NCBI GenBank assembly: GCA_018971185.1
Contig: JAGXBH010000015.1
Coordinates: 1-45,158, forward strand
From: Acidobacteriota bacterium
Lineage (GTDB): Bacteria; Actinomycetota; Acidimicrobiia; Acidimicrobiales; RAAP-2
Reading direction: 5' to 3'
DNA length: 45,158 nucleotides
Position 1 is the stretch's first letter; every line of letters starts with the position of its first letter. A program made the translations under genes and the position numbers. The notes beneath the pieces were generated by a model. That model was not told the DNA's origin, did not search any database, and saw only the letters and a list, made by a program, of their open reading frames with translations. Shown here in pieces: positions 7,957 to 16,549 of this stretch.

Positions 7957-8133
7957 TAAGTGCTAGCACCACCACGTACGAAATTCAAGCGGGGAAATAG
8001 TCTTTAGTCACTTTCTGGTCCCAAGAGCCCAGAGAGAACAGCAAAATTCATATGTGTCGCCTACTCTGAACCACGGACGTAGTCGATCCACATCACCAAG
8101 CACACGGAGCAGAGCACTCGAGAAAGGGGTGAG

Positions 8134-8832
8134 ATGACCGACTCGGGTTCCGAGGCACCGACCCTCGATCACGTCATCTCCATCGTCATCGTCGACGACC
8201 ACGCGCTGGTGCGCGAGGGCACGCGCCAACTCCTCCAGCAGGACTCCGACCTCGACATCATCGGGGTCGCCGCGTCGGGTGAGGAGGCGCTCGAGGTCCT
8301 CGATCGACTGCGCCCCGACGTCGCGCTGGTCGACGTGAACCTGCCCGAGATGAGCGGACTGGACCTGGCGCGCCACGTGGTGGCGAACTGGCCGAGCATC
8401 CACGTGCTCATCGTGAGCGCCTACGACGACTTCGCCTACATCGTCGAGGCGCTCGACATCGGCGTGGACGGGTACCTACTCAAGACCGCCAGCACCAAGG
8501 AGCTCATCGACGCCGTGCACGCCGTGGCCGACGGCGTCCTGGTCCTCGACCGGCAAGTCTCGCGGCGTCTGGTCCAGCGTCGACGGCGCGAGCCCGAGAC
8601 CGTGAGCTCGCTGACCCCTCGCGAGACCGACGTGCTCGGACTCCTCGCCCAGGGCCAGTCGAACAAGCAGATCGCCGCCCAGCTCGAGCTCGGCATCCGC
8701 ACCGTCGAGGGCTACGTCTCGAGCATCCTGGGCAAGCTGGGCGTCGCGTCACGCACCGAGGCGGTGACCCACGCGATCTCCCAACGTCTGGTGAGCACTC
8801 GGACCGATGAACGCGCCTTCCCCGACGCCTAG
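8134..8832 (+). CDS. NarL/FixJ-family response regulator
   Basis: The 232-residue protein has a receiver domain (residues 15-130; acidic pair Asp21-Asp22, phosphoacceptor Asp67 in LVDVNLPEMSG, Lys in YLLKTAST) and a C-terminal LuxR-type helix-turn-helix (LTPRETDVLGLLAQGQSNKQ, RTVEGYVSSILGKLGV). The start follows a GAAAGGGG ribosome-binding site. The kinase gene begins inside its last codons (26-bp overlap), so the two are translationally coupled. It is divergent from the polyferredoxin operon, which it most likely controls through the half-sites in between. Confidence 0.93.
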   Translation: MTDSGSEAPTLDHVISIVIVDDHALVREGTRQLLQQDSDLDIIGVAASGEEALEVLDRLRPDVALVDVNLPEMSGLDLARHVVANWPSIHVLIVSAYDDFAYIVEALDIGVDGYLLKTASTKELIDAVHAVADGVLVLDRQVSRRLVQRRRREPETVSSLTPRETDVLGLLAQGQSNKQIAAQLELGIRTVEGYVSSILGKLGVASRTEAVTHAISQRLVSTRTDERAFPDA

Positions 8833-10264
8833 CTTCGCGCTGGTCGCGCGTCGCGCGCTGCGACCGCCAGTGCGCGACAAGCCGTTCTGGCTCGTGCAGT
8901 CGATGATCTTGATCATCGTGGTGCTGCACTACTTCGTCGACGTGCAGCACTCCCTCATCGGCAGCGCCTTCCCCGCCGGCGTTCCGGTCACCCTCTTGGT
9001 GATCCCCATCGGCTACGCCGCGTTGCGCTACGGGCTCACCGGCTCCCTGGCGACGACGATCTGGACCGTGCTGCTGTGGCTGCCGGACTTGATGCTGCCC
9101 CGCGGCGAGGGTCACGTCGGCGACGACCTCATCAACCTGGCCGTCGTGCTCGTCGTCGCGTACATCTTCGGACGTCGCGTCGAGGCCGAACGCGCCATCC
9201 AGGCCCAGGCGGACGCCGCGGCGGCCATGGCGCTCGCGGTCGAGGCCGGCTACCGGCGTCTCTTCGAGTCCAATCGAGCCCCCATCATCGTCCTCGACGA
9301 CGACGGGGGCGTCAGCGACGCCAACCCCGCGGCCCGCGAGCTCTTCGGTCCCCACGTCGCCCAACCCCTGGCGGTGGCGCTCGGGGCGGACACTTCGGAC
9401 ATCGTGGAGATGTCGGGCCGCGTCACGACCCTCGACAACGGACACGACTATCGCATCGACGTCGTGGAGCTCCCGGCGCTTGGCAACATGGGGCGCCATC
9501 AGGTCACCCTGGAGGACGTCACCGCCGAGCGCAGCGACGAACGCCGCGCTCGCCTCTTCGCCCAGCAGGTCGTCCAGGCCGAGGAGGACCAGCGCCGGCG
9601 GCTCTCGCGCGAACTCCACGACGAGCCCCTGCAACTCTTCTTGCACCTGGCCCGACGACTCGAACTCCTTTCGCTCTCCGAGGGGATCCCCGAGGACGTC
9701 ACCGTCTCCCTCGAGGAGGCGCGCCGACAAGCGCTCGACGCGGCGGCGCGCCTGCGCACCCTGGCGCGCGACCTGCGACCCCCCGCCCTCGACCAACTGG
9801 GTCTGGTGCCGGCGTTGTCGAGCCTCGTCGACGACATGGACGGCGAGCGGCTGGCGACCGACCTCGTGTTGAACGGCAGCGCCGTGCGACTCGCCCCCGA
9901 CATCGAGCTGGGGGCCTTTCGCATCGTCCAGGAGTCGCTGCGCAACGTCGTCAAGCACGCACACGCCTCGCGCGCCGACGTGCTCGTCGACTTCGACCCC
10001 GAGCGCCTCACCCTGCGCGTCAGCGACGACGGCGCAGGGTTCGACCCCGACGAGCGTGCCGCGCGCGAGGGGCACTCCGAGTCGCTGGGACTGGTGGGCA
10101 TGGCCGAGCGCGCCCGGCTCCTCGGGGGGACCTTCGAGGTCTCGTCGGCGCGAGGGCGCGGCACGCGCATCCTGGTGACCCTCCCCCTGGGCGACGAGGG
10201 TCCTCGTGCGGGCGCCTCGGCGCAGCGGCGCGAGCGCCCGCGGGTCGACGCGCCCCGACCCTGA
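8807..10264 (+). CDS. membrane-bound HisKA_3 sensor histidine kinase
   Basis: The 485-residue protein has four predicted membrane helices in residues 25-130, a PAS-like segment (YRRLFESNRAPIIVLDDDGG, about 148-250), a HisKA_3 dimerisation/phosphoacceptor helix (RRRLSRELHDEPLQ, His near residue 272) and a HATPase_c domain (ESLRNVVKHAHA, VSDDGAGFDPDE, LGLVGMAERARLLGG). This is the NarX/DesK type that partners NarL-like regulators, matching the overlapping upstream gene. The membrane part has little periplasmic sequence, so the signal may be within the membrane or cytoplasmic through PAS. The final 25 residues are a basic Arg/Pro-rich tail. Confidence 0.92.
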   Translation: MNAPSPTPSFALVARRALRPPVRDKPFWLVQSMILIIVVLHYFVDVQHSLIGSAFPAGVPVTLLVIPIGYAALRYGLTGSLATTIWTVLLWLPDLMLPRGEGHVGDDLINLAVVLVVAYIFGRRVEAERAIQAQADAAAAMALAVEAGYRRLFESNRAPIIVLDDDGGVSDANPAARELFGPHVAQPLAVALGADTSDIVEMSGRVTTLDNGHDYRIDVVELPALGNMGRHQVTLEDVTAERSDERRARLFAQQVVQAEEDQRRRLSRELHDEPLQLFLHLARRLELLSLSEGIPEDVTVSLEEARRQALDAAARLRTLARDLRPPALDQLGLVPALSSLVDDMDGERLATDLVLNGSAVRLAPDIELGAFRIVQESLRNVVKHAHASRADVLVDFDPERLTLRVSDDGAGFDPDERAAREGHSESLGLVGMAERARLLGGTFEVSSARGRGTRILVTLPLGDEGPRAGASAQRRERPRVDAPRP

Positions 10265-10362
10265 GGTCGGACGACTCACGGATCGAATTGCTCCTTGAGA
10301 CCGCGTAGAGTGCTCTTGCCCGTGCGCGGCGAAGTCTCTCGAACTCTCAAGGGGTGACCATT

Positions 10363-10416
10363 ATGTACGACGTCAGGGGCTCCCGACGAGGGTCGTCGAT
10401 GGGGGGATGGTCGTGA
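10363..10416 (+). CDS. possible 17-residue leader peptide (uORF)
   Basis: ATG at 10363, preceded by AAGGGG with suitable spacing, opens a short frame MYDVRGSRRGSSMGGWS whose TGA (10414-10416) overlaps the GTG start of the next gene as GTGA. The overlap would couple translation of the two. The peptide resembles nothing I recognise. It may be a leader that tunes expression or only a chance frame. Confidence 0.3.
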   Translation: MYDVRGSRRGSSMGGWS

Positions 10417-11219
10417 CGCCCCCCGTCCAGTGGGCGCGCTTCTCACGCCGCGACGGTGGCGAGGGGTTCGGGACCATCGACGCCGACGGCGTCGTCGTGC
10501 ACGAGGGGGACATGTTCGAGAGCCCCGCGCCGTCGGGTGAGCGCGTCGCCCTCGCCGACCTCGAGCTCCTGGCGCCCACTCAGCCGACCAAGATCGTCGG
10601 CCTCTGGAACAACCTGCGCGCCGCGACGCAGAAGTTCGCCTGGAGCACCCCGAGCGAGCCGCTCTACTTCATCAAGCCGACCTCCTCGGTGCTGGCGCCC
10701 GGCGCCACGGTGCGCCGCCCCTCGTCCTACCAAGGTCGCATCGTCTACGAAGGGGAGTTGGGCGTGGTCATAGGGCGCCGGTGCGTCGACGTCGCGATCG
10801 ACGACGTCGACGACGTGGTCTTCGGCTACACCTGCGTCAACGACGTCACCGCGCTCGATCTCATCACCGAGGACGAGTCGTTCGCCCAGTGGACCCGCGC
10901 CAAGGGCTTCGACACGTTCGCGCCCCTCGGCCCGGTGATCGCCACGGGCGTCGACCCCGACGACCTGCACGTGACGACTCTGGTCGGCGGCAAGCCGCGC
11001 CAGGACTACGACGTCAGCGACATGATCTTCTCCCCGCGCCAACTCGTGAGTCTGGTCTCGCGCGGGATGACCTTGATGCCCGGTGACGTGATCGCCTGCG
11101 GCACGTCGCTCGGGGTGATGCCGATGCGCCCCGGCGTGCGCATCGACGTGCGCATCGACGGCATCGGCGTGCTGAGCAACGAGCTGGGCGTCGAGACTCC
11201 CGCGGACGGTGCTAGCTGA
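10413..11219 (+). CDS. fumarylacetoacetate hydrolase-family protein
   Basis: The 268-residue enzyme belongs to the FAH/HpaG superfamily, Mg-dependent hydrolases or decarboxylases of acylpyruvates and related keto-diacids. Motifs: IVGLWNNLRAATQKF, a FIKPTSSVLAPG turn, the metal-binding stretch VYEGELGVVIGRRC (paired Glu), GYTCVNDVTALDL, AKGFDTFAPLGPVI, and MTLMPGDVIACGTSLGV. The GTG at 10413 is preferred because GGGGGG lies six bases upstream; the ATG at 10407 is too close to it. It converges with the ligase gene, the two 3' ends overlapping by 8 bp. Substrate cannot be fixed; oxaloacetate decarboxylase or acylpyruvase activity would suit the C2-acid neighbours. Confidence 0.88.
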   Translation: MTPPVQWARFSRRDGGEGFGTIDADGVVVHEGDMFESPAPSGERVALADLELLAPTQPTKIVGLWNNLRAATQKFAWSTPSEPLYFIKPTSSVLAPGATVRRPSSYQGRIVYEGELGVVIGRRCVDVAIDDVDDVVFGYTCVNDVTALDLITEDESFAQWTRAKGFDTFAPLGPVIATGVDPDDLHVTTLVGGKPRQDYDVSDMIFSPRQLVSLVSRGMTLMPGDVIACGTSLGVMPMRPGVRIDVRIDGIGVLSNELGVETPADGAS

Positions 11220-12729
11220 GGTCGAGCCTCTCGGCCATGCCGATGCGCTGGACCTTGCCCGTCGCACCCTTGGGGATCTCGTCGACGATCACGATCCGCC
11301 GCGGCACCTTGAAGGCGGCCAGGTGCTCTGCGACGAAGGCGCGCAACTCCGACTCGCTCGCCGACGTGCCGGGCACCAACACGACGACCGCGCCGATCTC
11401 CTCACCGAGCTTGTCGTGGGGGATCGCGAAGGCCACCGCCTCGGCGACCGCCGGATGGCGCAGGAGCACCCCGTCGATCTCGAGCGGCGAGACCTTCTCC
11501 CCTCCCCGATTGATCTGCTCCTTGAGCCGTCCCGTCAAGAAGAGGTAGCCCTCGTCGTCGAGCATGCCCTCGTCGCCGGTGCGGAACCAGCCCTCAGTGA
11601 ACGCCGTCGCGTTGGCCGCCGGGTTGTTCTCGTATCCCGACACGACGGTCGCGCCCCGGATGGCTACTTCGCCGCGCTCGCCCGCGGGAAGCACCTTGTT
11701 GTCCTTGTCCAAGATGGCCACCTCGATACCCGTCGCGACACCCACCGAGGACACCTTCGCCTCGCGCGGCGGCAGGGGGTTGCTCGTCATCTGGTGACTC
11801 GCCTCGGTCATGCCGTAGCCCTCGATGATCGGGACGCCGAAGAGGTCGCGCAGTCGCTCGAGCACCGGCGCCGGTAGCGACGCCGACGAGGAGCGCACGA
11901 ATCGCAGGGTCGTGGTCCGCGGTTGGGGCGCGCGCGCCAGGACCATCTGGTGCATGGTGGGCACCGCGCTGTAGTACGTCGGGTGCAGCTCGTCGATCCA
12001 CCGATGGATGGCGAAGGCGTCGAAGCCCGGTGTGCACACGATCGAGCCGCCGGCCGACAATGGGGCGAGGAAACCCGCCATGATGCCGTGGATGTGGAAG
12101 GTCGGCATCACGTTGAGCGAACGATCGGCCGAGGTCATCTGCAGTGACGAAGCGATGTTGCGCGCGGAGTGCGCCAGGTTGCTCTGACGCAGCGGCACGA
12201 TCTTGGGTCGCGAGGTGGTGCCCGAGGTGTGCAGCACCAACGCCTCGTCACCCGGTGACGGGATTCGCGACGTCGCGGGCGCGCTCACCTTCGCCACGAG
12301 GTCGATCGCGAGGCCGCGACCGCGGACGTCGATGAGGGTGGTGCCCGCGGGTGCCGCGGACAGGGCCGCGGGGGCTTGTCCGTCGATGCTCACGAGGGCC
12401 GCGGCGCGCAGGTCGTCGAGGTAGAAGCGGAACTCCTCCTCTCGATACTTCGGGTTGAGGGGGGCGGCGCAGCCCACCGACATCGCGGCGAGTAGCACCA
12501 GCGCCATCTCGGGTCCGTTGGGCAACACGATCGCGATCCGATCGTTCGGGCCGAGACCGACGCCGCGCAGTTGCGTCGCGAGCCTCTCGACCTCGAGACG
12601 AAGTGCCGGATACTCCATGACGTCGCCCTCGACCGTCAGCAACGCGACGCCGACGGCGTCGGGTGAGATGAGACCCGCCACGGTGTCGGGCGAGGGAGTG
12701 CGATCCGAGACTTCGTTGACCTGAGACAT
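11212..12729 (-). CDS. acyl-CoA synthetase, oxalyl-CoA-synthetase-like (AAE3/FadD7 group)
   Basis: The 505-residue ANL-superfamily ligase starts at the ATG at 12729 (MSQVNEV). It has the AMP-binding P-loop LHTSGTTSRPKIVPLRQSN, TFHIHGIMAGF, YYSAVPTMHQMVLARA, RSSSASLPAPVLERL, EGYGMTEASHQMTSNPLPP, the hinge GRLKEQINRGGEKVSPLEID and the catalytic lysine in PKGATGKVQR. GTTSRP, SAVPT(M/I)HQ, TEA(S/T)H and SNPLP are typical of oxalate-CoA ligases of plants, yeasts and actinobacteria. It would activate oxalate, or another short acid, to its CoA ester using ATP. Its 5' side faces panE across a 57-bp tandem repeat. A short fatty acid as substrate remains possible. Confidence 0.88.
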   Translation of the reverse strand: MSQVNEVSDRTPSPDTVAGLISPDAVGVALLTVEGDVMEYPALRLEVERLATQLRGVGLGPNDRIAIVLPNGPEMALVLLAAMSVGCAAPLNPKYREEEFRFYLDDLRAAALVSIDGQAPAALSAAPAGTTLIDVRGRGLAIDLVAKVSAPATSRIPSPGDEALVLHTSGTTSRPKIVPLRQSNLAHSARNIASSLQMTSADRSLNVMPTFHIHGIMAGFLAPLSAGGSIVCTPGFDAFAIHRWIDELHPTYYSAVPTMHQMVLARAPQPRTTTLRFVRSSSASLPAPVLERLRDLFGVPIIEGYGMTEASHQMTSNPLPPREAKVSSVGVATGIEVAILDKDNKVLPAGERGEVAIRGATVVSGYENNPAANATAFTEGWFRTGDEGMLDDEGYLFLTGRLKEQINRGGEKVSPLEIDGVLLRHPAVAEAVAFAIPHDKLGEEIGAVVVLVPGTSASESELRAFVAEHLAAFKVPRRIVIVDEIPKGATGKVQRIGMAERLDLS

Positions 12730-12765
12730 AGAGACGACCAGCCTACCGACGCACTCGAAATCGCG

Positions 12766-12876
12766 AAGAAATTGGTTGGCGATTGGTGGCGTTCGTCCTC
12801 TCGCACTCGTTCGCACGGACCCAAGAAATTGGTTGGCGATTGGTGGCGTGCGTCCTCTCGTACTCGTGCACCCGGA
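12766..12876. repeat. 57-bp direct repeat, two copies, in a divergent promoter region
   Basis: Copy 1 begins at 12766 and copy 2 at 12823. The first 27 bases (AAGAAATTGGTTGGCGATTG followed by GTGGCGT) are identical and about 49 of 54 match overall. Each unit also contains an internal near-duplication ATTGGTTGGCG/ATTGGTGGCG, making four half-units. It fills most of the space between the ligase and panE-like genes, so it probably carries control sites for one or both. Confidence 0.85.
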
Positions 12877-12891
12877 CTATAGAATCGCCCG

Positions 12892-13881
12892 GTGCGCGTA
12901 TGTGTCGTGGGGGCCGGAGCGATTGGCGGTCTCCTCGCCGTGCGCCTCGCCAACTCGGGTCACGACGTGAGCGTCCTCGCGCGCGGTGCGCATCTTGCCG
13001 CCATCGCCGCGTCGGGTCTCACGCTGGTGGAGCCCGACGGCTCGTCGCTCGTCGCGCAAGGACTACGCGCCAGTGACGACCTCGCCACGATGGGAACCCA
13101 GGACCTCGTCATCCTCGCCCTCAAGGCCCACCAGGTCGTCGAGATCGCCGAGCAACTCCCCCAGCTCTATCACGACGACACCGTGGTCCTCCCGTTGCAG
13201 AACGGCATCCCGTGGTGGTTCTTCCAGAAGTTCGCAGGGCCCTTCGAAGGGCGCCGCATCGTCGCCCTCGACCCCGAGGGCGTGCTCGAGAGGAACATCC
13301 CCGTCGAGAGGATCGTCGGTGCCATCGCGTATCCGGCCGCGGAGCGCGACGCGCCGGGGGTGATCCGCCTGGTCGAAGGTGATCGATTCCCCGTCGGCGA
13401 ACTCGACGGCATTCGCTCCGAGCGAGCCCAGGCCATCGCCCAGCTGCTCGGCGCGGCGGGATTCAAGTCACGGGTGCTCTCGGACATCCGCGCGCACCTG
13501 TGGGTCAAGGCCTGGGGCAACATGGCCTTCAATCCCATCAGCGCCCTCACCGGGACCACGCTGGCGCAGATCTGCCGCTATCCGGCGACGCGCGCGTTGG
13601 CCGGGCGCATGATGCTCGAGGCCGCCGAGGTCGCGACGGCGTTGGGCCTGGAGTTGCGCGTCTCGGTGGAGCAGCGCATCGAGGGGGCCGAGAAGGTCGG
13701 GGAGCACAAGACGTCCATGCTCCAAGACGTGGAGGCGGGTCGCGCGCTCGAGATCGACCCGCTCGTCGGGACGTTCGTGGAACTCGGCGAGCTGACGCGC
13801 ACGCCGATGCCCGCGACCTCGGCGATCTACGAACTGGTGTCACTGTTGAACTGGCGACTCGTCACGGCACCGATGCACTAG
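12892..13881 (+). CDS. panE: ketopantoate reductase-family (PanE/ApbA) oxidoreductase
   Basis: The 329-residue NADPH-dependent enzyme starts at a GTG (VRVCVVGAGAIGGLLAVRLA) that begins directly with the Rossmann beta-strand. Further family marks are LALKAHQV, LPLQNGIPWWFF (Asn of the catalytic QNG motif), the helical C-terminal domain with KAWGNMAFNPISALTG (Lys and Asn of the KxxxN motif) and EIDPLVGTFVELG. Members reduce 2-dehydropantoate to pantoate for CoA synthesis; paralogues act on other 2-keto acids, and the WWFF segment after QNGIP is typical of such paralogues. There are no other pantothenate genes here, so a role with the neighbouring C2/keto-acid enzymes is possible. Confidence 0.8.
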   Translation: MRVCVVGAGAIGGLLAVRLANSGHDVSVLARGAHLAAIAASGLTLVEPDGSSLVAQGLRASDDLATMGTQDLVILALKAHQVVEIAEQLPQLYHDDTVVLPLQNGIPWWFFQKFAGPFEGRRIVALDPEGVLERNIPVERIVGAIAYPAAERDAPGVIRLVEGDRFPVGELDGIRSERAQAIAQLLGAAGFKSRVLSDIRAHLWVKAWGNMAFNPISALTGTTLAQICRYPATRALAGRMMLEAAEVATALGLELRVSVEQRIEGAEKVGEHKTSMLQDVEAGRALEIDPLVGTFVELGELTRTPMPATSAIYELVSLLNWRLVTAPMH

Positions 13882-13936
13882 GGCGTCTCTCGCCCTCGCG
13901 CGTGCGAGGACGAGAGAGAAGGTTGTCCATGACGAA

Positions 13937-14020
13937 ACTCCAGGGGCGAGACTCCAGGGGCGAGACTCCAGGGGCGAGACTCCTGGGGCGACACCCCGGG
14001 GTCGAAACTCCGGGGCGGGT
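13937..14020. repeat. six 14-bp tandem repeats upstream of malate synthase
   Basis: Three perfect copies of ACTCCAGGGGCGAG (13937-13978) are followed by three progressively degenerate ones (ACTCCTGGGGCGAC, ACCCCGGGGTCGAA, ACTCCGGGGCGGGT), exactly six units over 84 bp. They lie in the 230-bp leader region of glcB. A control or structural role is possible; they could also be a slippage-generated microsatellite. Confidence 0.9.
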
Positions 14021-14111
14021 CGAGGAAGTGGCGGGTGAAGGATGAGTCGAGTGACGCACGGAAGGGACGAGGGACCGACCAAGGTGGTCGGGCCACGAGG
14101 GGGGGAATGCG

Positions 14112-16280
14112 ATGACGAGCACTGAGCGAGTCGAGGTGAGCGGACTACACGTCGAGCGGGTCCTGTTCGATTTCGTGGAGCACGAGGCCCTGGCCGACAC
14201 GGGCGTGACCTCCGCGCAGTTCTGGGACGGACTCGCGGGGATCGTGACGACACTCGGGCCCCGCCAACGCGTGGCCCTCGAGGTCCGCGAGCGACTGCAG
14301 GGCGACATCGACCAGTGGCACCGCGACCACGCGGGACAGCCCCACGACCCGGTGGCGTACCGCGAGTTCCTGAACTCGATCGGCTACCTCGTGGCGAGTG
14401 GTCCGGCCTTCAGCGTCGACACCGCGAACGTCGACCCCGAGTTCTCGGACATCTCGGGACCTCAACTGGTCGTCCCCTCGACGAACGCGCGCTACGTGCT
14501 CAACGCGGCCAACGCCCGGTGGAACTCGTTGTACGACGCGCTCTACGGCACCGACGCGTTAGGTGAGCCGCCCGTCGAAGGACCCTACGACCCGTCGCGA
14601 GGCGCCCGGGTCGTCCAGTGGGTGCGGGGGTTCCTCGACGACGTCGTCCCCTTAGACGTCGGCTCGCACGCCGACGTCACGCGCTACTGCGTCGAGGACG
14701 GCGCGCTACGCGCGTTCCTCGCCGACGACACCTCGTCGGGACTGCGCGATCCCCACGCGCTGATCGGTTTGCGCGGCGAACGCGCGACACCCACGTCGTT
14801 GCTCCTCGAGAACCACGGACTGGGCATCGAATTGGTGATCGACCCGACGACGACGGTCGGGTCCACGGACCGCGCCGGCGTGTCCGACGTCATCCTGGAG
14901 TCCGCCATCACCTCGATCATCGACTTCGAGGACTCCGTGGCGACCGTGGACGGTGACGACAAGGTGCTCGCGTACCACAACTGGCTCGGACTGATGAGGG
15001 GAGATCTCACCGAGAACGTCACCAAGAACGGACGCACCTTCGTGCGTCGTCTCGCCGACGACCGCACCTACCTCGATCCGTCGGGGACCGAGTTCACCCG
15101 GCGCGGCCGCTCGCTGCTGCTGGCGCGCAACGTCGGCCACCTGATGAGCACCCCCGCGGTGCTCGACGACCGGGGCGAACCCATCTTCGAGGGGACGCTC
15201 GACGCGATGGTCACCGCATTGTGCGCCCTGCACGACCGTCGACACCCCCCCGCGCAGCGCAACTCCCCCGCCGGATCGCTCTACGTCGTCAAGCCCAAGA
15301 TGCACGGGCCCGAGGAGGTCGCCCTCACCGTCGACCTCTTCTCGGCGGTGGAGAACGCGTTGGGCATGGCGCCCAACACGATCAAGGTGGGAATCATGGA
15401 CGAGGAGCGACGCACCAGCGTCAATCTCCTCGAGTGCATCCGCGCCGCGGCCTCGCGGGTCGCCTTCATCAACACGGGTTTCCTTGATCGCACCGGTGAC
15501 GAGATCCACACCTCGATGCTGGCCGGGCCCATGGTGCGCAAGGCCGACATGCGCACCCAGCCCTGGATCCTCGCCTACGAGGACTGGAACGTCGACATCG
15601 GGCTCGCCTGCGGACTCTCGGGGAGGGCCCAGATCGGTAAGGGCATGTGGGCCGCACCGGACCGGATGGCCGACATGCTCGCGCAGAAGATCGGCCACCC
15701 GATGGCGGGCGCCAACTGCGCGTGGGTGCCCTCACCGACCGCCGCCACGCTGCACGCCACGCACTATCACCGGGTGAGCGTCAAGGAGCGTCAGCGCGAA
15801 CTCGCCGGCGCGCAGCGCGCGACCCTCGAGGCCCTGCTCACCATCCCGGTGGCGCCCTCGCCCGACTGGAGCGAGGCGGAGCGTGTCGCGGAGGTGGAGA
15901 ACAACGCCCAGGGGATCCTGGGCTACGCCGTGCGCTGGGTCGAACAAGGGGTGGGGTGCTCCAAGGTGCCCGACATCAACGGCGTCGCGCTGATGGAGGA
16001 CCGCGCCACCTGTCGCATCTCCTCACAGCACATCGCCAACTGGCTCCTGCACGGCGTCGTCAGCGAGGAACTGGTCGACGCCGCCTTCCGTCGCATGGCC
16101 GCGGTGGTCGACACGCAGAACGCCGACGACCCGCTCTACGTGGCGATGGCCCCGGGCTTCGACGGCTTCGCCTACCGCGCCGCGCGCGACCTGGCCTTCA
16201 AGGGCGCGTCACAACCTTCGGGCTACACCGAACCCATCCTCCACGCCCTACGAGCGCAAGAGAAAGCGGCGCACGATTGA
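14112..16280 (+). CDS. glcB: malate synthase G
   Basis: The 722-residue length matches malate synthase G, the monomeric form that condenses glyoxylate with acetyl-CoA to malate. Visible family regions: YLVASGPAFSVDTANVDPEF, GPQLVVPSTNARYVLNAANA, the Mg-binding segment AITSIIDFEDSVATVDGDDK followed by YHNWLGLMRGDL, VKPKMHGPEEVALTV, KVGIMDEERRTSVNL, FINTGFLDRTGDEIHTSM, GKGMWAAPDRMADML and HPMAGANCAWVPSPTAATLH. A GGGGGGAA site precedes the ATG. Isocitrate lyase is encoded 5 kb downstream, so together they complete the glyoxylate bypass; the enzyme could also take glyoxylate from oxalate. Confidence 0.97.
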   Translation: MTSTERVEVSGLHVERVLFDFVEHEALADTGVTSAQFWDGLAGIVTTLGPRQRVALEVRERLQGDIDQWHRDHAGQPHDPVAYREFLNSIGYLVASGPAFSVDTANVDPEFSDISGPQLVVPSTNARYVLNAANARWNSLYDALYGTDALGEPPVEGPYDPSRGARVVQWVRGFLDDVVPLDVGSHADVTRYCVEDGALRAFLADDTSSGLRDPHALIGLRGERATPTSLLLENHGLGIELVIDPTTTVGSTDRAGVSDVILESAITSIIDFEDSVATVDGDDKVLAYHNWLGLMRGDLTENVTKNGRTFVRRLADDRTYLDPSGTEFTRRGRSLLLARNVGHLMSTPAVLDDRGEPIFEGTLDAMVTALCALHDRRHPPAQRNSPAGSLYVVKPKMHGPEEVALTVDLFSAVENALGMAPNTIKVGIMDEERRTSVNLLECIRAAASRVAFINTGFLDRTGDEIHTSMLAGPMVRKADMRTQPWILAYEDWNVDIGLACGLSGRAQIGKGMWAAPDRMADMLAQKIGHPMAGANCAWVPSPTAATLHATHYHRVSVKERQRELAGAQRATLEALLTIPVAPSPDWSEAERVAEVENNAQGILGYAVRWVEQGVGCSKVPDINGVALMEDRATCRISSQHIANWLLHGVVSEELVDAAFRRMAAVVDTQNADDPLYVAMAPGFDGFAYRAARDLAFKGASQPSGYTEPILHALRAQEKAAHD

Positions 16281-16443
16281 CGATGCGGGCGGAGCATGAC
16301 GGTCACCCCCATACGTCGCGGTGACTCACGGCGCCGGGCCCGGTTCTCCTGGCGCTTGTGACCCCGAGAGTCGAGCGCCCAGCGGCGCGGTGGCGCCACG
16401 GAGTAGACCTCGACCACGCCACCGGACCCGTCGCGGTGAACCC

Positions 16444-16491
16444 GTGGCCGCAGTCGTGGCCGCAGTCGTGGCCGCAGGCGTGACCGTGGTC
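16444..16491. repeat. 12-bp tandem repeat, four units
   Basis: GTGGCCGCAGTC is repeated at 16444, 16456 and 16468 (last base pair pattern changed to GGC), with a degenerate fourth unit to 16491. It lies in the 590-bp gap between glcB and ppdK. Confidence 0.7.
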
Positions 16492-16549
16492 GAGGCAATG
16501 GTCGAGGCCGTGGCGCGACGGCGCGGGGCCGCGATCGCGATCCGATCAG

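Noticed and set aside
8504..10279. A 591-codon minus-strand frame opposite the two-component genes
   Set aside because: Shadow of the histidine kinase and regulator genes; composition is non-native and no domain is recognised.
13937..14020. CRISPR-like array
   Set aside because: Units are contiguous without spacers and too short. It is a simple tandem repeat.
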